Assembly (NCBI GenBank): GCA_028671895.1
Contig: JAPMAC010000197.1
Location: forward strand, 7,233,501 to 7,297,500
From: Oenanthe sinensis
Lineage: Eukaryota; Streptophyta; Magnoliopsida; Apiales; Apiaceae
Length of the DNA: 64,000 bases
Reading direction: 5' to 3'
In this document: piece after piece, positions 11,292 through 21,790 of the stretch
Numbering within the stretch: position 1 is the stretch's first letter
Layout of the letters: every line of letters starts with the position of its first letter
Made by a program: the position numbers and the translations under genes
Notes under the pieces: model-generated
What the model saw: the letters and a program-made list of their open reading frames with translations, nothing else
Databases searched by the model: none
What the model was told of the DNA's origin: nothing

Positions 11292-12774
11292 TGTAATAAC
11301 CCGTATTTCTGACGCTTAGGATTATTAAGAATTTTTGGATAAAATTTTTCGTTTTATGAATAAACGATTTTATGGATATATTGTCATAAGGAACTTAAGA
11401 TATGAAGTCGTATTATTAATGTGTGATATAAATGAGTGTATGTAAATCTCACCAGAACTCGGAGATTCATAACTCAAAAATATTTTGTAGTTCATATCTT
11501 TAAGTTAGTCTACGTAATATACGTAGTACTTTCTTAGTATATTTTAACCGGAGAATCGTATCCCAACTCTTCCGAATAAATAGGATAGAGTTTAAATAAT
11601 AAAATATAATGAACAATAATTAGGAATGAGGTTTTTGTGGGTATTCGATTTATTAGAATTCCCGGAACGAGTAATAATTATTAAACTCGTCATAGCGGAT
11701 CGTTACGAAAATGTATCCTAAATTACTTCCTTAAATTAGTAAATGCCATAATAATTATACAAGGCAAGTGTTAATACTTGCATTAGTTGGTGTAAATAAA
11801 GAAAGCTAGTAACTTTGACCAAAGTCAAGAAGACTTCCTTCACTTACCCTTTGACTTATCCAAGAGCCAAGCTAGTTAAATATCTAATTAATCAAACAAA
11901 TATTACATAAACACAAAAATCAAAACAAGCAAGTATTTTCTCCCCCATTTGAAGAGCTCTCGGCCAAAGCAAGGAAAGGAGGAAGAAGAAGATCAAAAGC
12001 TTGTAACTTTGGATTCCCTCGGTCATTTTGCGCGTTCTACCACTCAAAACGAAGCTCTTTTCGAGCTATATGCGTCAATGGTAAGCACTCTCCTCACCTC
12101 CTATATTCTCTAGTTCATTTCTTGGTTTGTATAAACTGATAGTTTCAGATTTTGGAAAGTTTTAGCCTAGAAATCAAAGAGAAATGCATGGGTAGTTAGT
12201 ATATGTGTTAGATTGATTTTGTATGTAGTTATTTGAGTTATTGCTTGAGTTTTGGAGATGGGTTTTGATTGTAGTAGAACTGAATAATATTGTTAATGGA
12301 GTATAATGATGGTATGTTGTTGTATAAGCCATGGGTAGTGACAATAAGCATGAAAGAACATGATTGAATTGTTGGCAGATTTCTATGATTTATTGGTAAC
12401 AATGGGAGTGTTAAATAATTGTGATTGGTCTTGGGATGTCTTGAGTACATTCCCAAGTAGTAGCATCAAATGTATGGAAGTTGTTTGGGTGATTTTGAGA
12501 AGGTTAATGTAAGGAAAATGTTGAATGTACAAAGGAGACCATGTCCATTTTGTTTCTGCCTCCCAACTGTTCATAGGACCCGACGAGGCTAATATGCTTT
12601 GTTTGATGAGTTATATACATGGTTAGATATATAATGGTCTCTAGATCGTTTACGCGCTAATTTTGCGTTATTCGGAGTTACGAGCTAAAAGATATGACCT
12701 AAATGGTAGGGGTAGTGCAGAAACTCAGCAGTCCTGTTTTCTATGAATTTTGGAGCTGTGATCACCCTAGTTAG
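11292..12774 (+). repeat. Gypsy 3' LTR, first part (before the copia insertion)
   Basis: Starts TGTAATAACCCGTATTTC after the PPT. It is interrupted at 12775 by the copia element. The last five bases, GTTAG (12770-12774), are the left target duplication. Its 12.4-12.77 kb part is clearly related to 30480-30850 in the solo LTR, which runs uninterrupted through the corresponding junction and so confirms the insertion point. Confidence 0.88.
12770..12774 (+). other. Target-site duplication GTTAG (left)
   Basis: Identical to 21786-21790 on the other side of the copia element. Five base pairs is the normal size for copia integrase. Confidence 0.95.
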
Positions 12775-14328
12775 TGTTAGTGTAGGTGCCCTAGAGGCAA
12801 TACAATGTTTCCTTTAATAAACCTTTATGTCATTTGATTATTCAATAAACGTATTTATTATGACTTTAATTACTGCGATATATTTGTTAGCATAATAAAT
12901 GTCCTTAGAATCATGATACACGTTATATATAGTTTAAGTACATGACTTGAACTTGAGATTATATAATATATCATATTCTTAAATGTCCCTAGTCGAGTAT
13001 TATTATTATAGGACAATAATAATACATAAATAGACTAGTATGTTGTTTGACAGATAACCATATCTCATTGGTTATAAGTATGGGGATACTAAAGTCAATG
13101 CATAGGTACATGTAGGAGTACATGGTACTGGACAGACCCACAGTGAGATTCTTCATGTTTAATAAAGTCATAAGAAAGACTCACAGTGATAATGGTGTAA
13201 TGATCCTCTGACTTGAGATCATTATATTTCTATACGAGAATTAATATACTCTGACTACATTAAAAGTTACCTTTGACCGGGTGATGATAAAAGTGGACAT
13301 CGGGTATATCATGAGTCGTATGAGAAATATGAATGATAGATAAAGGATTTAACCCTCCTATAATTAGGAGAGATATTATTGGCCTCTTGATTGAGTGAGA
13401 CTATAAAATGCATGGCCGTGCTCAAATAATGATTTGTTTTTCCATAGTCTACTCATGGATCAAGTAAACCCGGATTAAATGTTGAAGAGGATGACTAAAT
13501 ACATGCCTCGAGTTTAATCTATAATATATATGGTTAAAGGGATTATATTACACGGAAACATTAATCATGAAAGGTTTTATCAAATCACGATTTAATTATT
13601 GTTTAATTGGATAGCAATGATGTATTACTAGATACCGCTCATTGTTTATAATTTTATTGGAGAATAAAATTATTGCTAATTAAATAATAGCCTATAGGGT
13701 CACACACATAGAGCACCTAGTGGAATAGTTAATTTAAATTATAGATTTAAATTAATTGATGATTATTTGAATTTTATTATATTAATTAAGTGAGACTTAA
13801 TTAATTAAAATAATATAAATTCGAATTTGAATAATTGTATTTCTGCCAATAATAATTAAGTGTGACTTAGTTATTAATTAAATAATAAAAGCATGTTTTA
13901 TTATTTAATCCTATGCCTACATGGGTTAGGTTTTGCTGAAAAGGCCCATTAACCAATCATTATAAATAGATAATGATAGGTTAAATGAATGGTACGTTTT
14001 ATATGATAAAACCCTAGAGGCAGAGCAAGGAGGCAGCAAAGGCAGTCATTCGAATTCATCAAAGGAGGCTAGTACATCCATCCCGTGATCAAGATCGTGA
14101 GACGTTCTTGAAGGTGCTCGTGTGGATACCATAGAGGTGCTTTCGAGAGGAAGACACAAAATCGTGATAGCAAGGATCTCCGTTGAGTTCGTGAAAGTCA
14201 AGACAAGAATAGGTATGATTCTGTTTACCATAATCAGTCAAGTCTTATACATGATCCTGCGTTTGGGTTCCGAAAATTTTCGTTATATTTACGTTTATCC
14301 GCTGCGTTTTATGCCTCGGAACCCAACA
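12775..14328 (+). repeat. 5' LTR of the young copia element
   Basis: 1,554 bp from TGTTAGTG to CCCAACA, with 4-base inverted ends TGTT/AACA. It carries CCAAT at 13953 and TATAAATA at 13961-13968, which place transcription start near 13990-14000 and divide U3 from R. Short frames inside, such as those at 12989-13171 and 14046-14352, are repeated in the 3' LTR and are not genes. Confidence 0.97.
13961..13968 (+). promoter_or_regulatory. TATA box of the copia 5' LTR
   Basis: TATAAATA, preceded by CCAAT a few bases upstream, about 1,187 bp into the LTR. The same site is in the 3' LTR at 21418-21425. Confidence 0.65.
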
Positions 14329-14329
14329 A

Positions 14330-14341
14330 TGGTATCAGAGC
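14330..14341 (+). other. Primer-binding site of the young copia element
   Basis: TGGTATCAGAGC, one base after the 5' LTR end, complementary to the 3' end of plant initiator tRNA-Met. Intact. Confidence 0.95.
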
Positions 14342-14779
14342 TACGTGTATAAGGGACTGATTTGGTTACGTGTTTTATGTATTTGATGCATACATGCCTG
14401 TTTTGGTGACTGTCATGCCATGCTACTGCTTTGTCATAACTGCCATGCCACTGCTTATGCTACTGTCATGCCTGTTATGCTACTGCCATGCTACTGCCAT
14501 GTATATTCGAATTGTTATTCATATGATGAGTAAATAGATGATGATACTAGCATGTTAATGATTGGTCATGACTGATTTATATGCCTGTTTGCGATTTGTA
14601 TATTTTGCATGAGGGTCAGTTTGTATATGATACAAACTGGTGGAAAGATTATGTTGGACATGATCTGTTAACTAGGATATGATAAGTATGTATATGATAC
14701 ATGCTTCTGAAACTGTGTAAATTGCAGTGGGGAAAAAGGCCAACAGATATGATCTGTAATTTGCAGCTCGACCCCAGCT

Positions 14780-14886
14780 GGGGGCTGCCGCCCCCAGACC
14801 CCGCCCGGGGGCTGCTGCCCCCGAACCCCCGCCCAGGGGCTGCCGCCCCCGGACCCCCGCCCAGGGGCTGCCGCCCCCGGACCCCT
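14780..14886 (+). repeat. GC-rich 28-bp tandem repeat in the copia leader
   Basis: GGCTGC starts at 14783, 14810, 14838 and 14866, so about four units of 27-28 bp. Units are almost pure G/C (CCGCCCCCGG and CCCGCCCAGG words), in sharp contrast to the AT-rich surroundings. No such repeat is visible in the leader of the - strand relative. Confidence 0.9.
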
Positions 14887-14974
14887 GCATTATTTTTGTT
14901 GTGTACTTGAGCATGGTGCTGGTTATGGCCTTTGGACCCCTAGATTAATGGTTTTTGGTTTTGGTTTTATAAAT

Positions 14975-15033
14975 ACGACTTGCATGTCGTTTTCTTCATT
15001 CTTGTAATTGTTTAACCTCGAATGTAACTCGAG
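14975..15033 (+). other. Pair of small conserved hairpins in the copia leader
   Basis: First: ACGAC-TTGCAT-GTCGT (14975-14990). Second: CTCGA-ATGTAAC-TCGAG (15017-15033). Both recur in the same order in the two leaders of the - strand relative (37129-37182 and about 44239-44292), although one arm is mutated in the last. They may be structured RNA elements for dimerisation or packaging; this role is inferred. Confidence 0.5.
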
Positions 15034-16251
15034 TTTTCTTATGTAAGTACATTAGTATAGATTGTATTCAATTATTCCATGTAATGTACTTGAAGATTGA
15101 ATGATGATCCAAGAAGAGGAGCAAGCACCCATGGATACAAGAAGAATGAAGACATGTAATTGTATTTATATTTTACCACCATAGATTGACTTTGATCCTT
15201 TCATTAGCTCGAAAGGATCACATAGGAAAAGGGCCATAACCAAGCACGTTTACATACTGCACTTTACATATTGATGTATGAATGTATGTGTAGAGTAGAA
15301 GATGCATGCTTTAATTAGATTAATGATGTATGCATGTATTAGATACGTCACCCATGCCATGCTTGCCATGCTAAACAAGATAAAATCTTTAACGATTTAA
15401 GATTTTAAAATTAACAAACGAACGATCATGAGATTCTTGTGTTTATGAAATATGGATTTTAAAACACGGAATTAAATATGAATTTTTGATATCTAAAACT
15501 GGGATTTTCTGTCAAAAGCGGATATGCGTATTCGTAAGGCTGATGGGTTTTAAGTGTGACCACTGGTATCCTCCATCTACCTGGGAAATGAACAATTTAA
15601 GATGTCAATTTGAAATATTTGGTTCAAGGAAAAATTGAGGATCTCTTCATGATGTGATCATGATCGTCGTAAATTTTCTAAACCCCTTAACAAAATATTA
15701 AGTTTTAATCGGATGCTTTCCAATGAATGAACACTCATCGAATCCTAGATCGATTAGGGGAAAGACTGTCAGTGGCAGGGGACTCCTATCTATCGTGGTG
15801 AGATGCGACGAATATAAACGGTTATATTCGGCCGTTGTATCATTGGGTCAAACTTAACTGAGTCGTCATAATAAGGTGAAAGTAAACGGTTATATTCAAC
15901 CATTATGAACTTAGAAGCATAGAGTTTGGTTAAAAATCTATTAGATAGATAAGATCAATCGTTGCTCACCAAACTATCCAAGAATTATATATGATATAAT
16001 TGACAAATGTTGTCTACCTAAATAATCATTCTTAAGGACTTCCAGTGGTTGACTTGAGACATGACGAAATATGGATCTTGGCTCACTAGAAAGGATTATG
16101 GGATATACTTTCCAAATTAATAGTAAGGGCTATTGATTTGATAAAATAGTGGGAGATATATTATGAATGTATCATAATCATTTGAACATAATAAATAACT
16201 CAGACAATCTAATGTTTAATTTTGTGCTTTTATCATTGTAGATACCAAGTA

Positions 16252-19200
16252 ATGACAAACAACACAAACACACTATCCGTACGATCTGTCCTTGAGAAGG
16301 ATAAGCTGACAGGAGGAAACAACTTCCTAGACTGGCAGAGGAATTTGAGGATTGTCCTCAGGCAGGAGCGCAAGCTTCATGTCATTGATATTCCTCCGGC
16401 AGGTCCCCTTCCTGAGGGCGCTACTGTTGAGGAACGAGCGGCCCACACAAAGGACGAGAATGATGCAACTGATGTTGCGTGTCTTATGTTAGCAACTATG
16501 AGTGCTGAGCTTCAAAGACAGCATGTGCATATGGATGCATATACTATCAATGAGCACTTGCAAAGCATGTTTGCAAGCCAAACTCGTCAAGAAAGGTTCA
16601 ACACGAGCAAGTCACTCTTTAACTGCAAACAAGGGGCAAATGAACCAGTTGGCCCACATGTTCTGAAAATGATTGGTTACATTGAGTATCTTGATACTTT
16701 GGGTTTCCCGATTGGTCCGGAAACTGGTATTGACCTAATCTTGAATTCTTTGAACAACAAATTCACTCAGTTTGTTATGAACTACAATATGAATGAGTTT
16801 GACAAAACACCTACTGAATTGTTGGCTATGTTGAGAACATATGAGACCAACATGAAGACGGCTGAACCTGCTCCCATACTGATGGTGGGCAATAAAGGTA
16901 AGGCCAAAGGGAAAGGCAAGTGGAAGGGTAAGAAGAAGACAGGTTCTGATTCTACACCCAAGCCAAAGTCAGGTCCTAAACAGGCTTTAAAGCCTAAAGG
17001 TGGGGTCGCTAAGGGTGAATGTCACTACTGTAAGAAAACTGGTCACTGGAAGAGAAACTGTTCAGTTTACTTGGAGGATCTGAAGAAGAAGAGGGCTGAG
17101 CAAGCTTCTAATTCAGGTATATATGTTATAGAAGTCAATCTGTCTATTTCTACATCTTGGGTATTGGATACCGGATGTGCTTCTCACATTTGTATAAATG
17201 TGCAGGAAATGCAGAGAAGTAGGACATTGGCTAAAGGAGAAATGGACCTACGAGTTGGCAACGGAGCAAGAGTTGCTGCTTTAGCTGTAGGAACCTATTA
17301 TTTATCTTTGCCCTCTGGGCTAGTTTTAGAACTGGAGAATTGTTATTACGTGCCTGCAATTCGCAGAAACATTATTTCTGTTTCTTGTTTGGACAAGAAA
17401 GGTTTTTCGTTTACAATAAAGGACAACAGTTGCTCTTTTGCTTTGAATGATTTAACCTATGGTGTTGCGCGTTTGTTTAATGGTTTATATGTTCTTGACT
17501 TAGATAATCCTGTCTGTAATATAGAAAACAAACGACTTAAAGTTAATGACTCAAATCAAACATACCTCTGGCATTGTCGTCTAGGCCATATAAATGAGAA
17601 ACGCATATCCAAATTACATAAGGATGGATATTTGGATAAGTTTGATTTTGAATCATACCAAGAATGCGAATCTTGTTTGCTTGGTAAAATGACTAAAGCC
17701 CCTTTCACTGGTAAGGGTCAAAGGGCCACTGAACGTTTGGAGCTAATACATAGTGATGTATGTGGCCCAATGCGTGTGATGGCTAGAGGAGGCTACTACT
17801 ACTTCATAACATTTACTGATGATTTCAGTAAATATGGATATGTATATCTTATGAAGAATAAATCCGATTCTTTTGAAAAGTTCAAAGAATACAAGGCTGA
17901 AGTAGAGAAGCAAATTGGCGGAGGTGCAAGTATTAAAATCTTACGATCTGATCGTGGAGGAGAATACTTGAGCACTGAATTTAAAGATTATTTAAAGGAG
18001 TGTGGTATTGTATCACAACTCACTCCGCCAGGTACACCTCAATGGAATGGAGTTTCAGAGAGGAGAAATCGCACCTTGTTGGACATGGTGCGATCGATGA
18101 TGAGTCATGCAGATCTTCCAATTAGTTTCTGGGGTTATGCTCTAGAAACAGCGGCTTTCACACTTAACCGTGTTCCTACTAAGAAGGTTCAAAAGACTCC
18201 ATATGAGATATGGGAGAAGAAACGGTCAGGCATGAGCTTTATGAAAGTTTGGGGATGCAAGGCGTTTGTGAAGCGTCAAGTATCTGACAAGCTTGGACCT
18301 AAATCTGAAGAGTGCAATTTTGTGGGATACCCTAAAGAAACAAAGGCGTATTATTTCTATAGTCCTTCTGAGCAAAAAGTGTTTATTGCTCGAGATGCTG
18401 TCTTCATGGAAAGGGATTTTGTTTCCAAAAGAAACAGTGGGAGAACTATAGACCTCGATGAAGATCGAGAACCACAAAATAGCATTGAACCTGAAGTGGA
18501 ACAAGAGCAGGACAATAATAACGCTCAACAAACACAGGTTGTTCGTAGAACTGGTAGAATTCGCCATGAGCCAGAGAGATATGGATTTCTTTTGACTCAA
18601 TGTGGTGATTTGATGCTCATAGATGAAGATGAGCCTCTCACATACCAAGATGCTATGAGCAGTCCAGAATCTAAGAGATGGCTAGAAGCCATGAAATCCG
18701 AGATGGAATCCATGTATGAAAACCAAGTATGGACTTTGGTTGATCCACCTGAAGGGGTAAAACCCATAGGGTGCAAATGGGTTTTCAAGAAGAAAACTGA
18801 CATGGATGGAAATGTTCACACCTATAAAGCAAGGCTAGTTGCAAAAGGTTTCAAGCAAATTCATGGTATTGACTATGATGAAACCTTCTCACCAGTGGCT
18901 ATGGTCAAATCCATAAGGATTTTGCTTGCTATTGCAGCATTCCATGATTATGAAATCTGGCAAATGGATGTCAAAACAGCCTTCCTTAATGGAAGCCTTG
19001 AAGAAGATGTGGATGTGTACATGACACAACCTGAAGGTTTTGTCAGTCCAAGGAATGTTAGCAAGGTATGTAAATTACGTCGATCCATTTATGGATTGGA
19101 GCAAGCCTCTAGGAGATGGAATATCCGTTTTGATGAAACAGTCAAGGAGTATGGCTTTGTTCAAAACGAAGATGAACCTTGTGTTTACAAGAAGGTTAGT

Positions 19201-20217
19201 GGGAGCCAAGTGGCATTCATAGTACTATATGTTGATGATATACTACTAATGGGGAATGACATACCTTCTCTCAGGGCTGTTAAGATTTGGTTAGGGAGCA
19301 ACTTCTCTATGAAAGACTTAGGAGAAGCATCCTACATTCTAGGAATGAGGATCTATAGGGATAGATCTAGAAGGATGATCGGTCTAAGTCAGAGTACATA
19401 CATCGAAAAGGTTTTGCATCGTTTTGGTATGCAAAATGCAAAAGGGGGATATGTCCCCGTATCTCAAGGGATAACGATCTCTAAAGATCAGTGTCCGAAA
19501 TCATTGGATGACAAGGACCGCATGAGTAAGGTTCCATATGCCTCAGCAATTGGATCCATCATGTATGCAATGGTATGTACTCGCCCAGATGTTTCGTATG
19601 CTTTAAGCATGACGAGCAGATACCAATCTAATCCAGGTGAGGGTCACTGGACGGCTGTCAAGAATATTCTAAAGTACTTGAAAAGGACTAAAGATTCATT
19701 CTTGGTGTATGGAGGAGAGGAGAAACTGGTTGTAAAAGGTTACACCGATGCAAGTTTCCAAACAGACAGGGATGATACTGTATCACAGTCTGGTTTTGTG
19801 TTTTGTCTAAACGGAGGTGCTGTAAGTTGGAAGAGTTCAAAGCAAGAAACAGTAGCTGATTCTACAATGGAGGCTGAGTACATTGCAGCTTGTGAAGCGG
19901 CTAAGGAAGCTGTTTGGATTCGAAAATTCATTAATGATTTGGGAGTGGTTCCATCGATCGCAGATCCCATTGATCTATACTGCGATAATAATGGAGCCAT
20001 AGCACAGGCTAAAGAACCTAGAGCTCACTCCCGAACCAAACACATACTCAGGAGATATCACCTCATTCGAGAGATTAATGAAAGGGGTGACATACACATA
20101 TGTAAAGTGCACACAAATGATAACATTGCAGACCCACTGACCAAAGGCTTATCGCAGAAGAAGCACGACGGTCACACTAGTTCCATGGGTATTAGATACA
20201 TGGGTGATTGGCTCTAG
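16252..20217 (+). CDS. gag-pol: Copia gag-pol polyprotein, intact
   Basis: 1,321 codons from ATG 16252 to TAG 20217. The same frame opens at 16222 with TTG, but the ATG fits the family start and follows a splice-acceptor-like site. Order: gag with a basic Lys/Gly/Pro tract, CCHC zinc knuckle CHYCKKTGHWKRNC (residues 257-270), aspartic protease LDTG (Asp306), and integrase with an HHCC finger (His441, His446, Cys472, Cys475) and a D502-D567-E603 triad with 35 residues between the last two. Then RT with YVDD at 993-996 and RNase H with Asp1166, Glu1207 and Asp1245. The order PR-IN-RT-RH is diagnostic of Ty1/copia. No stop, frameshift or missing catalytic residue was seen, so it could encode an active element. 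There is no separate gag frame; the gag to pol ratio must be set some other way, for example by splicing. Confidence 0.97.
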   Translation: MTNNTNTLSVRSVLEKDKLTGGNNFLDWQRNLRIVLRQERKLHVIDIPPAGPLPEGATVEERAAHTKDENDATDVACLMLATMSAELQRQHVHMDAYTINEHLQSMFASQTRQERFNTSKSLFNCKQGANEPVGPHVLKMIGYIEYLDTLGFPIGPETGIDLILNSLNNKFTQFVMNYNMNEFDKTPTELLAMLRTYETNMKTAEPAPILMVGNKGKAKGKGKWKGKKKTGSDSTPKPKSGPKQALKPKGGVAKGECHYCKKTGHWKRNCSVYLEDLKKKRAEQASNSGIYVIEVNLSISTSWVLDTGCASHICINVQEMQRSRTLAKGEMDLRVGNGARVAALAVGTYYLSLPSGLVLELENCYYVPAIRRNIISVSCLDKKGFSFTIKDNSCSFALNDLTYGVARLFNGLYVLDLDNPVCNIENKRLKVNDSNQTYLWHCRLGHINEKRISKLHKDGYLDKFDFESYQECESCLLGKMTKAPFTGKGQRATERLELIHSDVCGPMRVMARGGYYYFITFTDDFSKYGYVYLMKNKSDSFEKFKEYKAEVEKQIGGGASIKILRSDRGGEYLSTEFKDYLKECGIVSQLTPPGTPQWNGVSERRNRTLLDMVRSMMSHADLPISFWGYALETAAFTLNRVPTKKVQKTPYEIWEKKRSGMSFMKVWGCKAFVKRQVSDKLGPKSEECNFVGYPKETKAYYFYSPSEQKVFIARDAVFMERDFVSKRNSGRTIDLDEDREPQNSIEPEVEQEQDNNNAQQTQVVRRTGRIRHEPERYGFLLTQCGDLMLIDEDEPLTYQDAMSSPESKRWLEAMKSEMESMYENQVWTLVDPPEGVKPIGCKWVFKKKTDMDGNVHTYKARLVAKGFKQIHGIDYDETFSPVAMVKSIRILLAIAAFHDYEIWQMDVKTAFLNGSLEEDVDVYMTQPEGFVSPRNVSKVCKLRRSIYGLEQASRRWNIRFDETVKEYGFVQNEDEPCVYKKVSGSQVAFIVLYVDDILLMGNDIPSLRAVKIWLGSNFSMKDLGEASYILGMRIYRDRSRRMIGLSQSTYIEKVLHRFGMQNAKGGYVPVSQGITISKDQCPKSLDDKDRMSKVPYASAIGSIMYAMVCTRPDVSYALSMTSRYQSNPGEGHWTAVKNILKYLKRTKDSFLVYGGEEKLVVKGYTDASFQTDRDDTVSQSGFVFCLNGGAVSWKSSKQETVADSTMEAEYIAACEAAKEAVWIRKFINDLGVVPSIADPIDLYCDNNGAIAQAKEPRAHSRTKHILRRYHLIREINERGDIHICKVHTNDNIADPLTKGLSQKKHDGHTSSMGIRYMGDWL

Positions 20218-20218
20218 T

Positions 20219-20231
20219 GCAAGTGGGAGAT
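20219..20231 (+). other. Polypurine tract of the young copia element
   Basis: GCAAGTGGGAGAT, immediately after the gag-pol stop and directly before the 3' LTR at 20232. Confidence 0.9.
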
Positions 20232-21785
20232 TGTTAGTGTAGGTGCCCTAGAGGCAATACAATGTTTCCTTTAATAAACCTTTATGTCATTTGATTATTC
20301 AATAAACGTATTTATTATGACTTTAATTACTGCGATATATTTGTTAGCATAATAAATGTCCTTAGAATCATGATACACGTTATATATAGTTTAAGTACAT
20401 GACTTGAACTTGAGATTATATAATATATCATATTCTTAAATGTCCCTAGTCGAGTATTATTATTATAGGACAATAATAATACATAAATAGACTAGTATGT
20501 TGTTTGACAGATAACCATATCTCATTGGTTATAAGTATGGGGATACTAAAGTCAATGCATAGGTACATGTAGGAGTACATGGTACTGGACAGACCCACAG
20601 TGAGATTCTTCATGTTTAATAAAGTCATAAGAAAGACTCACAGTGATAATGGTGTAATGATCCTCTGACTTGAGATCATTATATTTCTATACGAGAATTA
20701 ATATACTCTGACTACATTAAAAGTTACCTTTGACCGGGTGATGATAAAAGTGGACATCGGGTATATCATGAGTCGTATGAGAAATATGAATGATAGATAA
20801 AGGATTTAACCCTCCTATAATTAGGAGAGATATTATTGGCCTCTTGATTGAGTGAGACTATAAAATGCATGGCCGTGCTCAAATAATGATTTGTTTTTCC
20901 ATAGTCTACTCATGGATCAAGTAAACCCGGATTAAATGTTGAAGAGGATGACTAAATACATGCCTCGAGTTTAATCTATAATATATATGGTTAAAGGGAT
21001 TATATTACACGGAAACATTAATCATGAAAGGTTTTATCAAATCACGATTTAATTATTGTTTAATTGGATAGCAATGATGTATTACTAGATACCGCTCATT
21101 GTTTATAATTTTATTGGAGAATAAAATTATTGCTAATTAAATAATAGCCTATAGGGTCACACACATAGAGCACCTAGTGGAATAGTTAATTTAAATTATA
21201 GATTTAAATTAATTGATGATTATTTGAATTTTATTATATTAATTAAGTGAGACTTAATTAATTAAAATAATATAAATTCGAATTTGAATAATTGTATTTC
21301 TGCCAATAATAATTAAGTGTGACTTAGTTATTAATTAAATAATAAAAGCATGTTTTATTATTTAATCCTATGCCTACATGGGTTAGGTTTTGCTGAAAAG
21401 GCCCATTAACCAATCATTATAAATAGATAATGATAGGTTAAATGAATGGTACGTTTTATATGATAAAACCCTAGAGGCAGAGCAAGGAGGCAGCAAAGGC
21501 AGTCATTCGAATTCATCAAAGGAGGCTAGTACATCCATCCCGTGATCAAGATCGTGAGACGTTCTTGAAGGTGCTCGTGTGGATACCATAGAGGTGCTTT
21601 CGAGAGGAAGACACAAAATCGTGATAGCAAGGATCTCCGTTGAGTTCGTGAAAGTCAAGACAAGAATAGGTATGATTCTGTTTACCATAATCAGTCAAGT
21701 CTTATACATGATCCTGTGTTTGGGTTCCGAAAATTTTCGTTATATTTACGTTTATCCGCTGCGTTTTATGCCTCGGAACCCAACA
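20232..21785 (+). repeat. 3' LTR of the young copia element
   Basis: Same length as the 5' LTR at an offset of exactly 7,457 bp throughout. One substitution (T at 21717). Followed by GTTAG. Confidence 0.97.
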
Positions 21786-21790
21786 GTTAG
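21786..21790 (+). other. Target-site duplication GTTAG (right)
   Basis: Matches 12770-12774. The gypsy LTR resumes immediately after it. Confidence 0.95.

Larger units (their letters stand above)
14342..16251 (+). other. Long untranslated leader of the young copia element
   Basis: About 1.9 kb between PBS and gag ATG with no convincing ORF. It contains a CTGCCATG-rich low-complexity part (about 14407-14502), a GC-rich 28-bp repeat, and two small hairpins conserved in the - strand relative. Just before the gag ATG, a pyrimidine-rich stretch ending in CATTGTAG (16234-16241) resembles a 3' splice site and is also conserved in the relative (near 43104-43111, - strand). Confidence 0.85.
12775..21785 (+). 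mobile_element. Complete, very young Ty1/copia LTR retrotransposon (9,011 bp)
   Basis: All expected parts are present: two 1,554-bp LTRs (TGTTAG...CCAACA), a tRNA-Met PBS, a 1.9-kb leader, one uninterrupted gag-pol frame, a polypurine tract and 5-bp target duplications. The only LTR difference I found by reading both copies is C at 14260 versus T at 21717. The long LTR, long leader and gag-pol sequence suggest the Tork/Angela group, which is a judgement from motif style rather than a tree. Closely related to the - strand copy at 36351-45143. Confidence 0.97.

Noticed and set aside
12238..12456. Similar - strand ORFs at 12238-12456 and 30307-30531 (both starting MGMYSR) as a conserved small gene
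   Set aside because: They sit in homologous parts of related gypsy LTRs, and only the first residues agree before the frames diverge. DNA-level LTR similarity explains them.
14330..14341. tRNA gene suggested by tRNA-complementary sequence (also at 7365, 37741, 44851)
   Set aside because: Only 12-13 bases match, each directly after an LTR end. These are primer-binding sites.
12989..14352. Small ORFs repeated at 20446-21809
   Set aside because: They are duplicated because they lie in the two LTRs. LTR sequence, not genes.
14672..14914. Overlapping Gly/Ala-rich and Pro-rich ORFs on both strands
   Set aside because: They arise from the 28-bp GC repeat in the copia leader, whose period keeps frames open by chance. 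No start context or homology.
18226..20000. ORFs opposite the copia gag-pol
   Set aside because: Shadows of a strong coding frame on the other strand.
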